From CAVWNR01 sp963756525 (GTDB lineage Bacteria; Actinomycetota; Actinomycetes; Mycobacteriales; Jatrophihabitantaceae), in contig CAVWNR010000009.1 in NCBI GenBank assembly GCA_963756525.1, forward strand, positions 1,178,001 to 1,242,000: a DNA stretch of 64,000 nt, given 5' to 3'. Under the pieces are notes generated by a model, which saw only the letters and a program-made list of their open reading frames with translations, did not search any database and was not told the DNA's origin. Every line of letters starts with the position of its first letter. The stretch's first letter is position 1. The translations under genes were made by a program, and so were the position numbers. Of this stretch, positions 16,183-24,545 are shown piece after piece.

Positions 16183-17565
16183 TTGGCCGTATCAGACAGC
16201 GCGCGCAGTCTGCCGGCCCAGTCCGGCGAGATCGGGCGCACCCCGCCGCAGGACGTCGCGGCGGAGCAGTCGGTTCTCGGCGGCATGCTGCTGTCCAAGG
16301 ACGCGATCGCCGACGTGGTCGAGGTGCTCCGGCCCGGCGACTTCTACCGTCCGGCGCACCAGTTGGTGTACGAAGCGATTCTCGACCTGTACGCCCGCGG
16401 CGAGCCGGCCGACGCGGTCACCGTCTCGGCCGAACTGACCCGCACCGGCCAGGTCACCCGGGTCGGCGGCGCAACCTACCTGCACACCCTGATCTCGACG
16501 GTGCCCACCGCGGCCAACGCCGGCTACTACGCGCAGCTCGTCGCCGAGCGGGCTATCCTGCGGCGGCTGGTCATCGCTGGCACGCGGATCGCTCAGATGG
16601 GCTACGACACGGCCTCCGGCGCGAGCGACATCGTCGGCACCGTCGACGACGTCGTCGACCGCGCGCAGGCCGAGATCTACGACGTCACCGAGCGGCGCAC
16701 CAGCGACGACTACGTCCACATCGAGTCGCTGCTGCAGGGCACGATGGACGAGATCGACCGGATCTCGGCCACCGGCGGCGTCGGCACCGGCATCCCCACC
16801 GGGTTCAGCCGGCTCGACGAGATCACCAACGGCCTCCACCCCGGCCAGATGATCACGGTGGCCGGACGGCCGGGCTCTGGGAAGTCCACTTTGGCCTTGG
16901 ATTTCGCGCGGTCGGCGGCGGTCAAGCATCAGAAGCCGACCGTCGTGTTCTCCCTGGAGATGGGCAAGCTCGAGCTGATGATGCGGCTGTTCTCCGCCGA
17001 GGCGTCGGTGCCGCTGCGCAACATGCGCTCCGGGCACATGAACGACATGGACTGGCAGCGGATGGCCCGCCGGGCCGGCGAGCTGGCCGAGGCGCCGCTG
17101 TTCCTCGACGACTCGCCGAACCTCACCATGATGGAGATCCGCGCCAAGTCGCGCCGCCTCAAGCAGCGTCACGACCTGCAGTTGATCGTCATCGACTACC
17201 TGCAGCTGATGACCAGCGGCAAGCGGGTCGAGTCACGCCAACAGGAGGTGAGCGAGTTCTCCCGCGCGATCAAGCTGCTGGCCAAGGAGCTCGACGTGCC
17301 GGTCGTCGCGCTCTCCCAGCTCAACCGCGGCCCCGAGCAGCGCACCGACAAGAAGCCCATGCTCGCCGACCTGCGCGAGTCGGGCAGCATCGAGCAGGAC
17401 AGCGACGTCGTGCTGCTGGTCCACCGCGAGGACATGTACGAGCGCGAGTCGCCACGCGCCGGCGAGGCCGACCTCATCGTCGCCAAGCACCGCAACGGCC
17501 CGACCGCGACCGTGCAGGTCGCCTTCCAGGGCCACCTCTCCCGCTTCGCCGACATGCCCGACTAG
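16183..17565 (+). CDS. dnaB: Replicative DNA helicase
   Basis: 460 residues from TTG 16183, chosen because AGGGGGAA lies 9 bases upstream and because the product then starts MAVSDSARS, like mycobacterial DnaB. ATG 16135 would add 16 residues without a ribosome site. The N-terminal collar contains PPQDVAAEQSVLGGMLLS. The RecA-like motor has Walker A GRPGSGKST (about 228-236), the DnaB signature FSLEMGKLELMMRLFSAEA, and VIDYLQLM as Walker B. There is no intein. It acts as the hexameric fork helicase. The stop codon overlaps the ribosome site of the next gene. Confidence 0.97.
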   Translation: MAVSDSARSLPAQSGEIGRTPPQDVAAEQSVLGGMLLSKDAIADVVEVLRPGDFYRPAHQLVYEAILDLYARGEPADAVTVSAELTRTGQVTRVGGATYLHTLISTVPTAANAGYYAQLVAERAILRRLVIAGTRIAQMGYDTASGASDIVGTVDDVVDRAQAEIYDVTERRTSDDYVHIESLLQGTMDEIDRISATGGVGTGIPTGFSRLDEITNGLHPGQMITVAGRPGSGKSTLALDFARSAAVKHQKPTVVFSLEMGKLELMMRLFSAEASVPLRNMRSGHMNDMDWQRMARRAGELAEAPLFLDDSPNLTMMEIRAKSRRLKQRHDLQLIVIDYLQLMTSGKRVESRQQEVSEFSRAIKLLAKELDVPVVALSQLNRGPEQRTDKKPMLADLRESGSIEQDSDVVLLVHREDMYERESPRAGEADLIVAKHRNGPTATVQVAFQGHLSRFADMPD

Positions 17566-17576
17566 GAGGTCCCCGC

Positions 17577-18173
17577 ATGCCAGACTCGGCAACCTACCCT
17601 CAGGTCATGGCCGCCGAACCGTTCCAGGCTCGCGACGTCGCGGCGGCGTTCCGGCGCCGGCTGCCCGGCGTCGGGGCGAAGAAGCTACACAAGCTCCTCT
17701 ACTACGCCCAGGGCCACCACCTCGCCACGTTCGGCCGACCCCTCTTCGTCCAGTCGATCTCCGCATGGGACACGGGCCCGGTGATCGGCGCGCTCTGGCA
17801 CGAGGAGAAGGCTCCGACCGCCGCGCCGGACGCCGCGCCACTGGATCAGGCCAGCTTGAACACGGTGGGCTACGTCGTCAGCCGCTACGGCCGACTCACT
17901 GGGCGTGACCTAGAGGTGCTCTCCCACGGCGAACCCCCGTGGCAGGAGGCCGACCAGCGGCGCAAGGCGGCGCACGACCCGACCGCGCGTCTGTCGCCTG
18001 ACGTCATCCGCGCCTACTTCGCCGCCGACGCCGACGAGGATGATCCCGAGCTTGACCGCACCGAGCTCGAGGCGCTCTTCGCCGGGGTCGAGCAGCGCAC
18101 CGTAGAGGCACCGCAGAAGTCGGACGACCTGGATCGGTTACGACGGCTGCGTGACCAGCAACAGACCGCGTGA
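17577..18173 (+). CDS. Panacea-domain (SocA/GepA-like, DUF4065) antitoxin
   Basis: 198 residues. KKLHKLLYYAQGHHLATFGRPLF and the following AWDTGPVIGALW are the hallmark of the Panacea domain (residues about 25-65), which serves as a general antitoxin or proteolytic adaptor beside many unrelated toxins. The C-terminal 60 residues are acidic and charged. It starts 11 bases after dnaB, and its AGGAGG overlaps the dnaB stop codon, so it can be expressed from the dnaB transcript. Its own stop overlaps a small downstream frame as GTGA, where the toxin should be. Confidence 0.8.
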   Translation: MPDSATYPQVMAAEPFQARDVAAAFRRRLPGVGAKKLHKLLYYAQGHHLATFGRPLFVQSISAWDTGPVIGALWHEEKAPTAAPDAAPLDQASLNTVGYVVSRYGRLTGRDLEVLSHGEPPWQEADQRRKAAHDPTARLSPDVIRAYFAADADEDDPELDRTELEALFAGVEQRTVEAPQKSDDLDRLRRLRDQQQTA

Positions 18174-18417
18174 GCACGTTCTGGCGGCTCGTCGACTTTG
18201 AGCACCGCTTGAGCCGCTGGGTCGACCTGGAGCATCCGGATCCGATCTTCGACGGCGGCTCGACCGGCCCGCGTCGCTGGCAGAACTTCAAGCAGACCGA
18301 CCCGGCGTCGATGTTCGAGACGGTCTCCGCGCCGACTTGATGATCAGCTACGGCATCGGCGTGCAGTCCCGGCAGACCTACAGCGTCGTCGAACTCGACG
18401 AGGACAGCCTCGAGTAA
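18170..18417 (+). pseudogene. Probable Panacea partner (toxin) gene with a frameshift
   Basis: GTG 18170 overlaps the antitoxin stop. The first frame reads 56 codons (VSTFWRLVDFEHRLSRWVDL at its start, ending MFETVSAPT) and stops at 18340. One base out of frame, just before that stop, the reading continues as ADLMISYGIGVQSRQTY and ends at TAA 18417. Adding one base near 18331-18334 would give a single protein of about 82 residues. I do not recognise the family. It may be a disrupted toxin, a sequencing error or a recoding event. Confidence 0.55.
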
Positions 18418-18462
18418 CCAAAGCAGGTCGCGCGCATTGCTCGACTCCAGAATGATTGGCGT

Positions 18463-18747
18463 ATGGGCAGGACGCGGTTGACGGTCACGGTGGACGACGA
18501 GGCGGTCGGCGCTGCGCGGGCGGCGGTCAACCAAGGTGACGCCGAGTCGCTGAGCTTCTGGGTCAACTCTGCTCTCATCGAGAAGGCGGCGCACGAGCGG
18601 CGCAGCGCCGTGGTCCGTGCGGCAATCGCCGAGTACGAGGCCGAGCACGGCGAGATCACCGACGAGGAGATTGCGGCGCAGCGATGTGCCGACCGCGCGA
18701 ACGCGATCGTCGTCCGCGGCCGCGAGACGAAGTCCGGCAGCGCGTGA
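18463..18747 (+). CDS. VapB/CopG-like antitoxin without a toxin
   Basis: 94 residues. A short N-terminal strand (RTRLTVTVDDEAVGAAR) suits a ribbon-helix-helix DNA-binding domain. The C-terminus AIAEYEAEHGEITDEEIA is a pattern common in actinobacterial VapB-type antitoxins. No PIN-domain or other toxin frame follows, and the next 87 bases hold no gene. It looks like an orphan left after loss of its toxin. Confidence 0.6.
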   Translation: MGRTRLTVTVDDEAVGAARAAVNQGDAESLSFWVNSALIEKAAHERRSAVVRAAIAEYEAEHGEITDEEIAAQRCADRANAIVVRGRETKSGSA

Positions 18748-18834
18748 CGACGACGTGATCCACGTCCGACCCTCCGGAGATCGCGCGACTGGGCGCGAGC
18801 GGGACCTGCACGTGAACGTCGTTAGGGTGTGAAC

Positions 18835-19125
18835 TCAGGCGCTTCGATGGAATACCGCGCGTTCGAGTCGTTCGACGCGCTGGCTCAGGTCGCCCGGGAG
18901 TTCGGAGCGCAGCCGCTCGAGGATCCAGGCTCGGGCGAGGGTGCGTGCTGGTACGCCGCGCGTGTCGGCGTAGCTCTGAAGTTCCGCGAGCTCGTCGGGG
19001 TGGAGGCGCACCGAGAACATCACCGACCGTCCGAGGTTGCGATGCTCTCCCCTCGCGTCCTCGGGGGTGGGCGTGCGCTCCGCGGCCTCGCCCTCCACGG
19101 CGAGGAGCTCATCGATCTTGCTCAT
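18835..19125 (-). CDS. Ribbon-helix-helix type antitoxin of a type II module
   Basis: 96 residues from ATG 19125. The segment SVMFSVRLHPDELAELQSYADTRGVPARTLARAWI is a CopG/BrnA-like RHH domain placed toward the C-terminus, with an acidic N-terminal half (DELLAVEGEAAERTPTPED) as a possible toxin-binding arm. Its start overlaps the stop of the upstream gene as ATGA. Toxin-first order with a downstream RHH antitoxin is the BrnT/BrnA arrangement. Confidence 0.7.
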   Translation of the reverse strand: MSKIDELLAVEGEAAERTPTPEDARGEHRNLGRSVMFSVRLHPDELAELQSYADTRGVPARTLARAWILERLRSELPGDLSQRVERLERAVFHRSA

Positions 19126-19439
19126 GACTGCCTCTCTCTGTAGATCCGCTGATCGCGGTTGTTCGCCCTCCAGGCGTTGGCGCCCCACCAGTCGCCGTCC
19201 GGCGGCTCGGCCGGGTCTGCATCGGCGTGCAGCACGATGACGGTAAGGACGGCGTCGGCTGCACCGGAGTAGCCGATGACGCGCACTGACCGGCCGCTCG
19301 CACTGGCCGGGTCCGGATCGATCCAGTAGGCGGCCGGGTCGTTGACTGCTTCGTCGGCCCAGGCCGGTTCCAGCTGGTGTCGGGAACGGACGTAGTCGGC
19401 ACGCTTGCTCCCATCGACGCGATGGACCACGAACTTCAT
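19122..19439 (-). CDS. BrnT-like toxin, putative
   Basis: 105 residues. The C-terminal half (RSVRVIGYSGAADAVLTVIV then GANAWRANNRDQRIYRE) resembles the strand-strand-helix end of BrnT/RelE-fold ribonuclease toxins, where a basic ARxA..RE.R.Y helix is typical. The similarity is structural in style rather than by strong sequence identity. It precedes the RHH gene with a 4-base overlap, consistent with a two-gene toxin-antitoxin operon autoregulated by the complex. Confidence 0.5.
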   Translation of the reverse strand: MKFVVHRVDGSKRADYVRSRHQLEPAWADEAVNDPAAYWIDPDPASASGRSVRVIGYSGAADAVLTVIVLHADADPAEPPDGDWWGANAWRANNRDQRIYRERQS

Positions 19440-19483
19440 CGTACTTCATCGGACTTCCATGCCCAACGGCAAGGCAACCGGCT

Positions 19484-19951
19484 TCACTTCGGCCGGCGCT
19501 GATGTTTGGTGCGCCGGTAATTCTCAACGGCCAGCCCCGAGCTGCGCCAGAGTCCGTCCGCGCCTTGCGCCGCGTCGAGGCGTCCGCGTTCGGCGGCCTG
19601 GCGTAATGCGGCGACGCTGAACTCCTTGCTTGCGAGTGCGGCCAACGGCACGAACTTCCCCGGACCTGCCACGTTGGGCACGATGAACCGGTTGAGATTG
19701 TCGAGCATTGCTCGCGCGATGAGTTCGCCGAGCAGGCCATACTCGCCGCGATCGGCGTTCTCCATCGCCGACAGGTAGGCCTGCCGCTGGTGCTTCAAGA
19801 TGATCACCGGCGGATAGCTCAGCCGAACCAGCACGAGATTCAGCGCGAGACGTCCGGTCCGGCCGTTGCCGTCCAGGAACGGATGCACACGCTCGAAGTC
19901 GCTGTGGATTGGCGCGAGCTGCTCGGGGAACGGCTCGTCGGCAAGCTGCCC
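19484..19951 (-). pseudogene. Fic family protein, 5'-truncated fragment
   Basis: The visible frame begins in the middle of a Fic domain: FERVHPFLDGNGRTGR holds the complete HPFxDGNGR motif for AMP transfer. It continues through the winged C-terminal part (LGELIARAMLDNLNRFIVP) to the stop at 19484. Full-length relatives have roughly 200 or more residues before the motif; here sequence homology ends near 19935-19950 and runs into an SDR gene on the opposite strand. The fragment lacks the N-terminal region and promoter, so it is probably inactive. Confidence 0.75.
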
Positions 19952-20642
19952 CGCCCGCCAGCGCTTGGCCCGGCTCGACGACGGGCACGCGGTCGTCGTG
20001 CACGCCCGCAGCGCCGACCGACTCGCCGCCGTGCACGACCTCCTCGATCAGGGCGCCGCGGCCGTCGTCGGCGACCTGTCCGACCTCGACCAGACCCGTG
20101 ACGTCGCCGACCAAGTGAACCGCCTCGGCCGGATGGACGCGGTGATCCACAACGCTGGCGTCTATACCGGCCGGGCGATCATGCCCGTCAACATCGTCGC
20201 CCCGTACCTGCTCACCGCCCTCATCCACCGGCCGCAACGCCTGATCTACCTCAGCAGCAGCGACCACTACGGCGGACGAGCCACCCTGACCGGGATCGAC
20301 TGGAGCGGCCACCGCAACATCGGCTCGTACCCCGACAGCAAGCTGTTCGTCACCACGCTCGCCGCTGCCGTCGCCCGGGTCTGGGCCGACGTGTTCAGCA
20401 ACGCGGTCGATCCCGGGTGGGTGCCGACCAGGATGGGCGGACCCAACGCACCCGACGACCTGCGGCTCGGGCACCGCACGCAGGAGTGGCTCGCGACCAG
20501 CGACGATCCAGACGCCCGCACGTCCGGCGGCTACTGGTACCACCAACACCGCACCGAACCGCACCCGGCCGTCCATGACCGGCGATTCCAAGACCGACTA
20601 CTCGAGAACGTCGCCCGCTTCACCGCCACCCGCCTCGGCTGA
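19932..20642 (+). pseudogene. Short-chain dehydrogenase/reductase, 5'-truncated fragment
   Basis: From about residue GSS at 19932 the frame reads like an SDR (LARLDDGHAVVVHARSADRL, VIHNAGVYTG, YLSSSDHYGG, SYPDSK as the YxxxK site) down to the stop at 20642. The N-terminal strand and the glycine-rich TGxxxGxG cofactor loop are missing; upstream sequence belongs to the Fic fragment on the other strand. NAD(P) binding would be lost. An upstream GTG or ATG exists in frame but yields unrelated residues. Confidence 0.7.
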
Positions 20643-20667
20643 CGCCCATTTAGCATGCGCGGTCTTG

Positions 20668-21471
20668 TCAGCTGATTGGGTCTTTGCGTCCAAGCAGATG
20701 AAAGATGCGACTGAGTTGGCGGTACGGGTCTCGCCGGCTGGCTTCGAGTTCGACCGCGGCCACCGCCGCTACCTGCTGTGCGTCGCTGGCATCCAATTCG
20801 ACACCACTGAATTCCAGCCAGTCGACGAACAGCCATACCCCGTACCAGCGCAGTGGCTGCACGCCCCGGCTCTGCATGATATGGCTGAGTTCCTCCACCG
20901 TGTCGGCTCGAGTCGGCACTCCCAGCACCCCGATCTCGCGCCCGGCGTCGAACGACACCAGAGCGTCGTCCCACCGCCGTTCCAAGGCGGGGCGCACCGC
21001 CATCGCCTTGGCGTTGCCCGCCATGATCGAGACCACGCCGCCGGATGCAGCGCACCGGCACAGCTGGTCGACCAACGGCTCCGGCTGCTCGAGATACCCC
21101 AGCACGCCGTGGCACAACACCGCAGCAAAGCGTCGACCATCCACCGCGTCGACGGCGTTCTCGCCATCGGCCTGCAAGAGTGTCACCCGCCGCCGGGCGT
21201 CACTAGCCAGCCGCTGGAGTCGCTGTTGAGCTTTCTCCAGCATGGCCGGCGACGGGTCGAGCAAGGTCACGTCGTACCCGGCTCGGGCCAGCAGAAACGA
21301 TTGATGGCCGGCGCCGCCGCCGACGTCGAGCACAGGTGCTGGAGGCGGCGGCAAATGCTCGAGCAGCTGCTGGTGCAACACATATGTGCGCACCTGGCCC
21401 TTCACCGAGGCATAGGCCTCGTCGGCGAATTGGTCAGCCAAACTGGCCCAGGTGTCGTTGTCGTCGTCCAC
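20668..21471 (-). CDS. SAM-dependent methyltransferase (SmtA/CmoM-like)
   Basis: 267 residues from GTG 21471. The start FADEAYASVKGQVRTYVLHQQL precedes motif I PVLDVGGGAGHQSFLLA (about 50-66) and motif post-I VTLLDPS, as in CmoM/SmtA-type class I methyltransferases. The acceptor (tRNA or small molecule) cannot be decided. It converges on the SDR fragment and diverges from the DsbA-like gene. Confidence 0.8.
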   Translation of the reverse strand: MDDDNDTWASLADQFADEAYASVKGQVRTYVLHQQLLEHLPPPPAPVLDVGGGAGHQSFLLARAGYDVTLLDPSPAMLEKAQQRLQRLASDARRRVTLLQADGENAVDAVDGRRFAAVLCHGVLGYLEQPEPLVDQLCRCAASGGVVSIMAGNAKAMAVRPALERRWDDALVSFDAGREIGVLGVPTRADTVEELSHIMQSRGVQPLRWYGVWLFVDWLEFSGVELDASDAQQVAAVAAVELEASRRDPYRQLSRIFHLLGRKDPIS

Positions 21472-21573
21472 CGCACCACGGTACGGATCGGAACGCGCGA
21501 GGCGGGCATCATTCGGTGAAAGCGGCTGACCCGAAGGCGATGTGCTGCACGGGCGGCGAGTAGAACCGGGGGT

Positions 21574-22263
21574 GTGAGTCGCCCTTCTCCGCAGCCTGGC
21601 ACGGTCACGGTGTTCACCGACGTGATGTGCGGCTGGTCGACGCTCGCCCTGTTCCGGTTCTACCGAGCTCGCGCCGCTGCCGGGCTGGATGGCCGGCTGA
21701 GCGTCGACCTGCAGCTGTTCCTGCTCGAAGACGTCAACCGGACGCCGCTGAACACCAAGATGATCGAGGGCGAGAAGCCGGTCGTCGGCGCGCTGGCCGA
21801 AGAGCTGGGCTTCAAACCCTGGCAGCCGGACCCCTCGGAGTTCCCGGTGACGAGCTTGCTCGCCAACGAGGCGGTGCATGCCGCCAAAGACCAGTCACCG
21901 GCCGCAGCCGAGCAGCTGGATATGGCGCTTCGGCTCGGCTTCTGGCGCGACAGCCGATGCATCAGCATGCGCCACGAGATCCTCGGCATCGCGCAGGGCT
22001 GCGACCGCGTCGACGTCGACCGGCTACGCGTCGCGCTCGATTCCGGCCGGGCCCGCGGGCCGATGATGCGCACCTACCTGGACTGCCGCGACGCCGTACA
22101 GGGCAGCCCGCACTTCTTCCTGCCCGACGGCACCGATGCCGCCAATCCCGGTGTCACCATGCACGAAGTCGGCGAACCGGGCGCGGGGTTCTATGTCGTC
22201 GACTCCGACGACCCGCAGGTCTACGACGACCTGGTCCGCCGCGCGGCATCTGACAGTCCGTGA
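21574..22263 (+). CDS. DsbA-family / FrnE-like thioredoxin-fold protein
   Basis: 229 residues from GTG 21574. The active-site motif is CGWS (residues 19-22), a one-cysteine variant of CxxC, followed by a helical insertion (NEAVHAAKDQSPAAAEQLDMAL) and a cis-Pro region near SPHFFLPDG. One-cysteine members act as isomerase or glutathione-dependent enzymes rather than disulfide oxidases. There is no signal peptide, so it is cytosolic. Its stop is only 14 bases upstream of the next gene's ATG. Confidence 0.75.
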   Translation: MSRPSPQPGTVTVFTDVMCGWSTLALFRFYRARAAAGLDGRLSVDLQLFLLEDVNRTPLNTKMIEGEKPVVGALAEELGFKPWQPDPSEFPVTSLLANEAVHAAKDQSPAAAEQLDMALRLGFWRDSRCISMRHEILGIAQGCDRVDVDRLRVALDSGRARGPMMRTYLDCRDAVQGSPHFFLPDGTDAANPGVTMHEVGEPGAGFYVVDSDDPQVYDDLVRRAASDSP

Positions 22264-22265
22264 GC

Positions 22266-22271
22266 TACCGT
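22266..22271 (+). promoter_or_regulatory. -10 hexamer of a leaderless promoter for the EthD-like gene
   Basis: TACCGT ends 6 bases before ATG 22278 in the context GCTACCGTCC. The same hexamer and spacing occur before the luciferase-like gene at 26410. No ribosome binding site is present. Confidence 0.5.
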
Positions 22272-22277
22272 CCTGGC

Positions 22278-22583
22278 ATGACGCTCAAGCTGGTAGTGCT
22301 CTACACGCAGCCCGACGATCCGGAGGCCTTCGAAAAGGAGTACCTCGAGCGGCACGCGCGGCTGGTCGAGGCCATCGGCGGGATGCTCCGCTGGGAGGGC
22401 GCACGTGTCGTCTCCGCAGCAGATGGCGGCGAGCAGACCTACTTCCGCATGGCCGAGCTCTACTTCGCCGATGAAGCCGCGCTGCAATCGGCGCTCAGCA
22501 GCGACGCGGGCAAGGCCACCGCGGCCGACTACGAGCGAATCGCGCCGCCCGGCTCCCGCCTGTTCATCGCCAGCGTCGAGTAG
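22278..22583 (+). CDS. EthD family protein
   Basis: 101 residues from ATG 22278. GTG 22260 is also in frame but lacks support, and the leaderless promoter favours the ATG. The pattern LVVLYTQPDDPEAFEKEYLERHARLVEAI and the closing AADYERIAPPGSRLFIASV are characteristic of the EthD ferredoxin-like fold (dimeric alpha+beta barrel). Family members are implicated in ether degradation and polyketide-like chemistry, but most are uncharacterised. Confidence 0.8.
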   Translation: MTLKLVVLYTQPDDPEAFEKEYLERHARLVEAIGGMLRWEGARVVSAADGGEQTYFRMAELYFADEAALQSALSSDAGKATAADYERIAPPGSRLFIASVE

Positions 22584-22615
22584 ACCACACGCGGATCGCC
22601 GACGGCTGGGGCGAC

Positions 22616-23218
22616 TTACCCGGGCGGCTTGGTCCAGGTCAGCGAGTACCGCCACAGCACGTGGCGCCGGCGTCGAACGCCCGGAAGGTGCCGCTCTGCT
22701 GTCTGCCACATCTGCCGGTAGCTCAGCGGCGGTGGCCAGACCGTCGGCGACGGATGGTCCCAATAACGTGTGCGGTGCGAGCGGTGACGATGGGCGATCG
22801 CGCCGGCAAGGTCGTACGGCAGGCCGCCGACACCACCGCGTGCAAGGCCGACGATTGCCAGGGCGCCGCCGGGCTTGAGCAACTCGCGCATCCGGTCCAG
22901 TGCCGCGTCGGCAGGCATGTGATGGAGGGCGGCGACCGACGCGATGAGGTCGAACGATGCCGGGTTGAACGGGTAGGTCAAGAAATCGCCGAGCAGGTAG
23001 TCGATGCTGCCGGTGCTGTCCAGGGAGCGAGCAAGATCGATACTGGCCTCGTCAGCATCGATGCCGACCACGGTGGGCACGAGCTGGCGCAGTCGTCGGG
23101 TCAGCATGCCTTCCCCGCATCCGACGTCCAACGCCGTCCGCGCGCCATCCGGAACCGCCGCCAAGATCAGCGCGTGGTAGTGGATGTTGTGGTTCCAGCG
23201 GGTCGAGTCGTCCGTCAC
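22616..23218 (-). CDS. Class I SAM-dependent methyltransferase
   Basis: 200 residues from GTG 23218. The start TRWNHNIHYHALILAAVPDG leads into motif I ALDVGCGEGMLTRRL and the VVGIDADEASIDLA acidic loop, then SFDLIASVAALHHMP (motif IV/V). It belongs to the methyltransferase-11/25 type. The substrate is unknown, and no biosynthetic partner lies alongside. Confidence 0.82.
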   Translation of the reverse strand: MTDDSTRWNHNIHYHALILAAVPDGARTALDVGCGEGMLTRRLRQLVPTVVGIDADEASIDLARSLDSTGSIDYLLGDFLTYPFNPASFDLIASVAALHHMPADAALDRMRELLKPGGALAIVGLARGGVGGLPYDLAGAIAHRHRSHRTRYWDHPSPTVWPPPLSYRQMWQTAERHLPGVRRRRHVLWRYSLTWTKPPG

Positions 23219-23345
23219 GACCGTGATCGTGGCACGGCATCTGCGCAGCGCGGATGGGCAGCTCGACGCGCTGGGTCGGCTCGGCGCCCGTTGGTGGCTG
23301 GGCTGCGGGTGCAAGACTGGATCGACCCCGGGCGAAGGGACACTG

Positions 23346-24257
23346 GTGCAAGATCCGACTGCGTTGTTCACCACGACCGGCGACCCGTCGGGCCTCGTCC
23401 AGCCAGTGCTGGTCGAGGCGCTCGACGGTTTCGTCGACGCCGGCGGCGGTCGGCGACTCGCCCGTGAACACCTGCTCAACGCGCTGGAGTCCGAGCCACT
23501 GACCAGCTTCGATGTGGATCAACTGTTCGACTACCGCTCCCGGCGTCCGGAGATGACATTCACGACCGATCACTGGGACGGCTACGCCGCGCCGGAGCTG
23601 GCCCTACACGTGGTCCGCGATCTGAATGACGTGCCGTTCCTGCTGCTGCACGGCCCGGAGCCGGACGTGCAATGGGAACGGTTCATCGCCGCGATCGCGC
23701 ACCTGGTCGCCGAGCTGAATGTGCGGATGGTGATCGGCCTCAACGCCATCCCGATGGCGGTGCCGCACACCCGGCCGCTGACGGTGATCGCGCATGGCAC
23801 TGCGCCGGAGCTGGTCGCGGACTACCCCAAGTGGCTGCCCACGGTCCAGGTTCCCGCCAGCGTCGGCAACCTGCTCGAATACCGCCTGGGACTGGCCGGC
23901 ACGCCGGCGTGCGGGTTCGCGGTCGCGGTGCCCTACTACCTGGCCAACCTCGACTACCCGGAGGCGGCGCACACGCTACTGACCTGTCTGGCCCGCGCCG
24001 GTGAGCTGTCCCTGCCGACAGAGGCCCTCGTACGGGCGGCAGAGGCGGTGCGCACAGACGTGGAGCGGCAGGTCGCAGAAGCCGACGAGGTGGCCGCCGT
24101 GGTGCACGGGCTCGAGCGTCAATACGACGACCTCACCAGCCGACGCGGTGGACTGCTCAGCGACGGAACCCGGCTGCCCACCGCCGACGAGCTCGCCGCG
24201 GAGTTCGAGAAGTACCTCTCCGGGCGGTCCGATCCCGGCGACGACACCCCGCAGTGA
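23346..24257 (+). CDS. PAC2 family protein (proteasome assembly chaperone-like)
   Basis: 303 residues from GTG 23346, with GAAGGGA about 8 bases upstream. The N-terminal ALDGFVDAGGGRRLAREHLL, FDVDQLFDYRSRRPEM and the later LLLHGPEPDVQWERF are diagnostic of the PAC2 fold found in most actinobacteria with a 20S proteasome. The length fits. The bacterial function is not established; a chaperone role for assembly is inferred from the eukaryotic PAC2 relatives. Confidence 0.85.
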   Translation: MQDPTALFTTTGDPSGLVQPVLVEALDGFVDAGGGRRLAREHLLNALESEPLTSFDVDQLFDYRSRRPEMTFTTDHWDGYAAPELALHVVRDLNDVPFLLLHGPEPDVQWERFIAAIAHLVAELNVRMVIGLNAIPMAVPHTRPLTVIAHGTAPELVADYPKWLPTVQVPASVGNLLEYRLGLAGTPACGFAVAVPYYLANLDYPEAAHTLLTCLARAGELSLPTEALVRAAEAVRTDVERQVAEADEVAAVVHGLERQYDDLTSRRGGLLSDGTRLPTADELAAEFEKYLSGRSDPGDDTPQ

Positions 24258-24320
24258 TCCCATTGGCGCAGAGGTCGCGGCGCCCCGCGACACTCGGCCC
24301 GACGGTGGTGCAATGAAGCC

Positions 24321-24545
24321 ATGACGCTCTCCGACGCCGACGTGGCCGCGCTGGCTCGCGAAGCCGTTGACCGGCGCAGCCTCGGCCTGAACATCCGCAT
24401 CATCCCCCCCGATCCCGTCGACCCGTACCGATGGGGCACGCCAGCATGGACGGTCACCGCCGGCGGCGCGAGCAGTTACATCACGGCCGACATGAGCGCC
24501 AGTGCTGCACTGGCCAAACTCGTCGCCGATCTCGGCCCGCGGTGA
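24321..24545 (+). CDS. Small hypothetical protein upstream of the epimerase
   Basis: 74 residues. I do not recognise a family. The sequence DADVAALAREAVDRRS followed by NIRIIPPDPVDPYRWGTPAWTV suggests a small alpha/beta protein. The stop overlaps the epimerase start as GTGA, so translation is coupled and a regulatory or stabilising role in that operon is possible. Confidence 0.55.
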   Translation: MTLSDADVAALAREAVDRRSLGLNIRIIPPDPVDPYRWGTPAWTVTAGGASSYITADMSASAALAKLVADLGPR

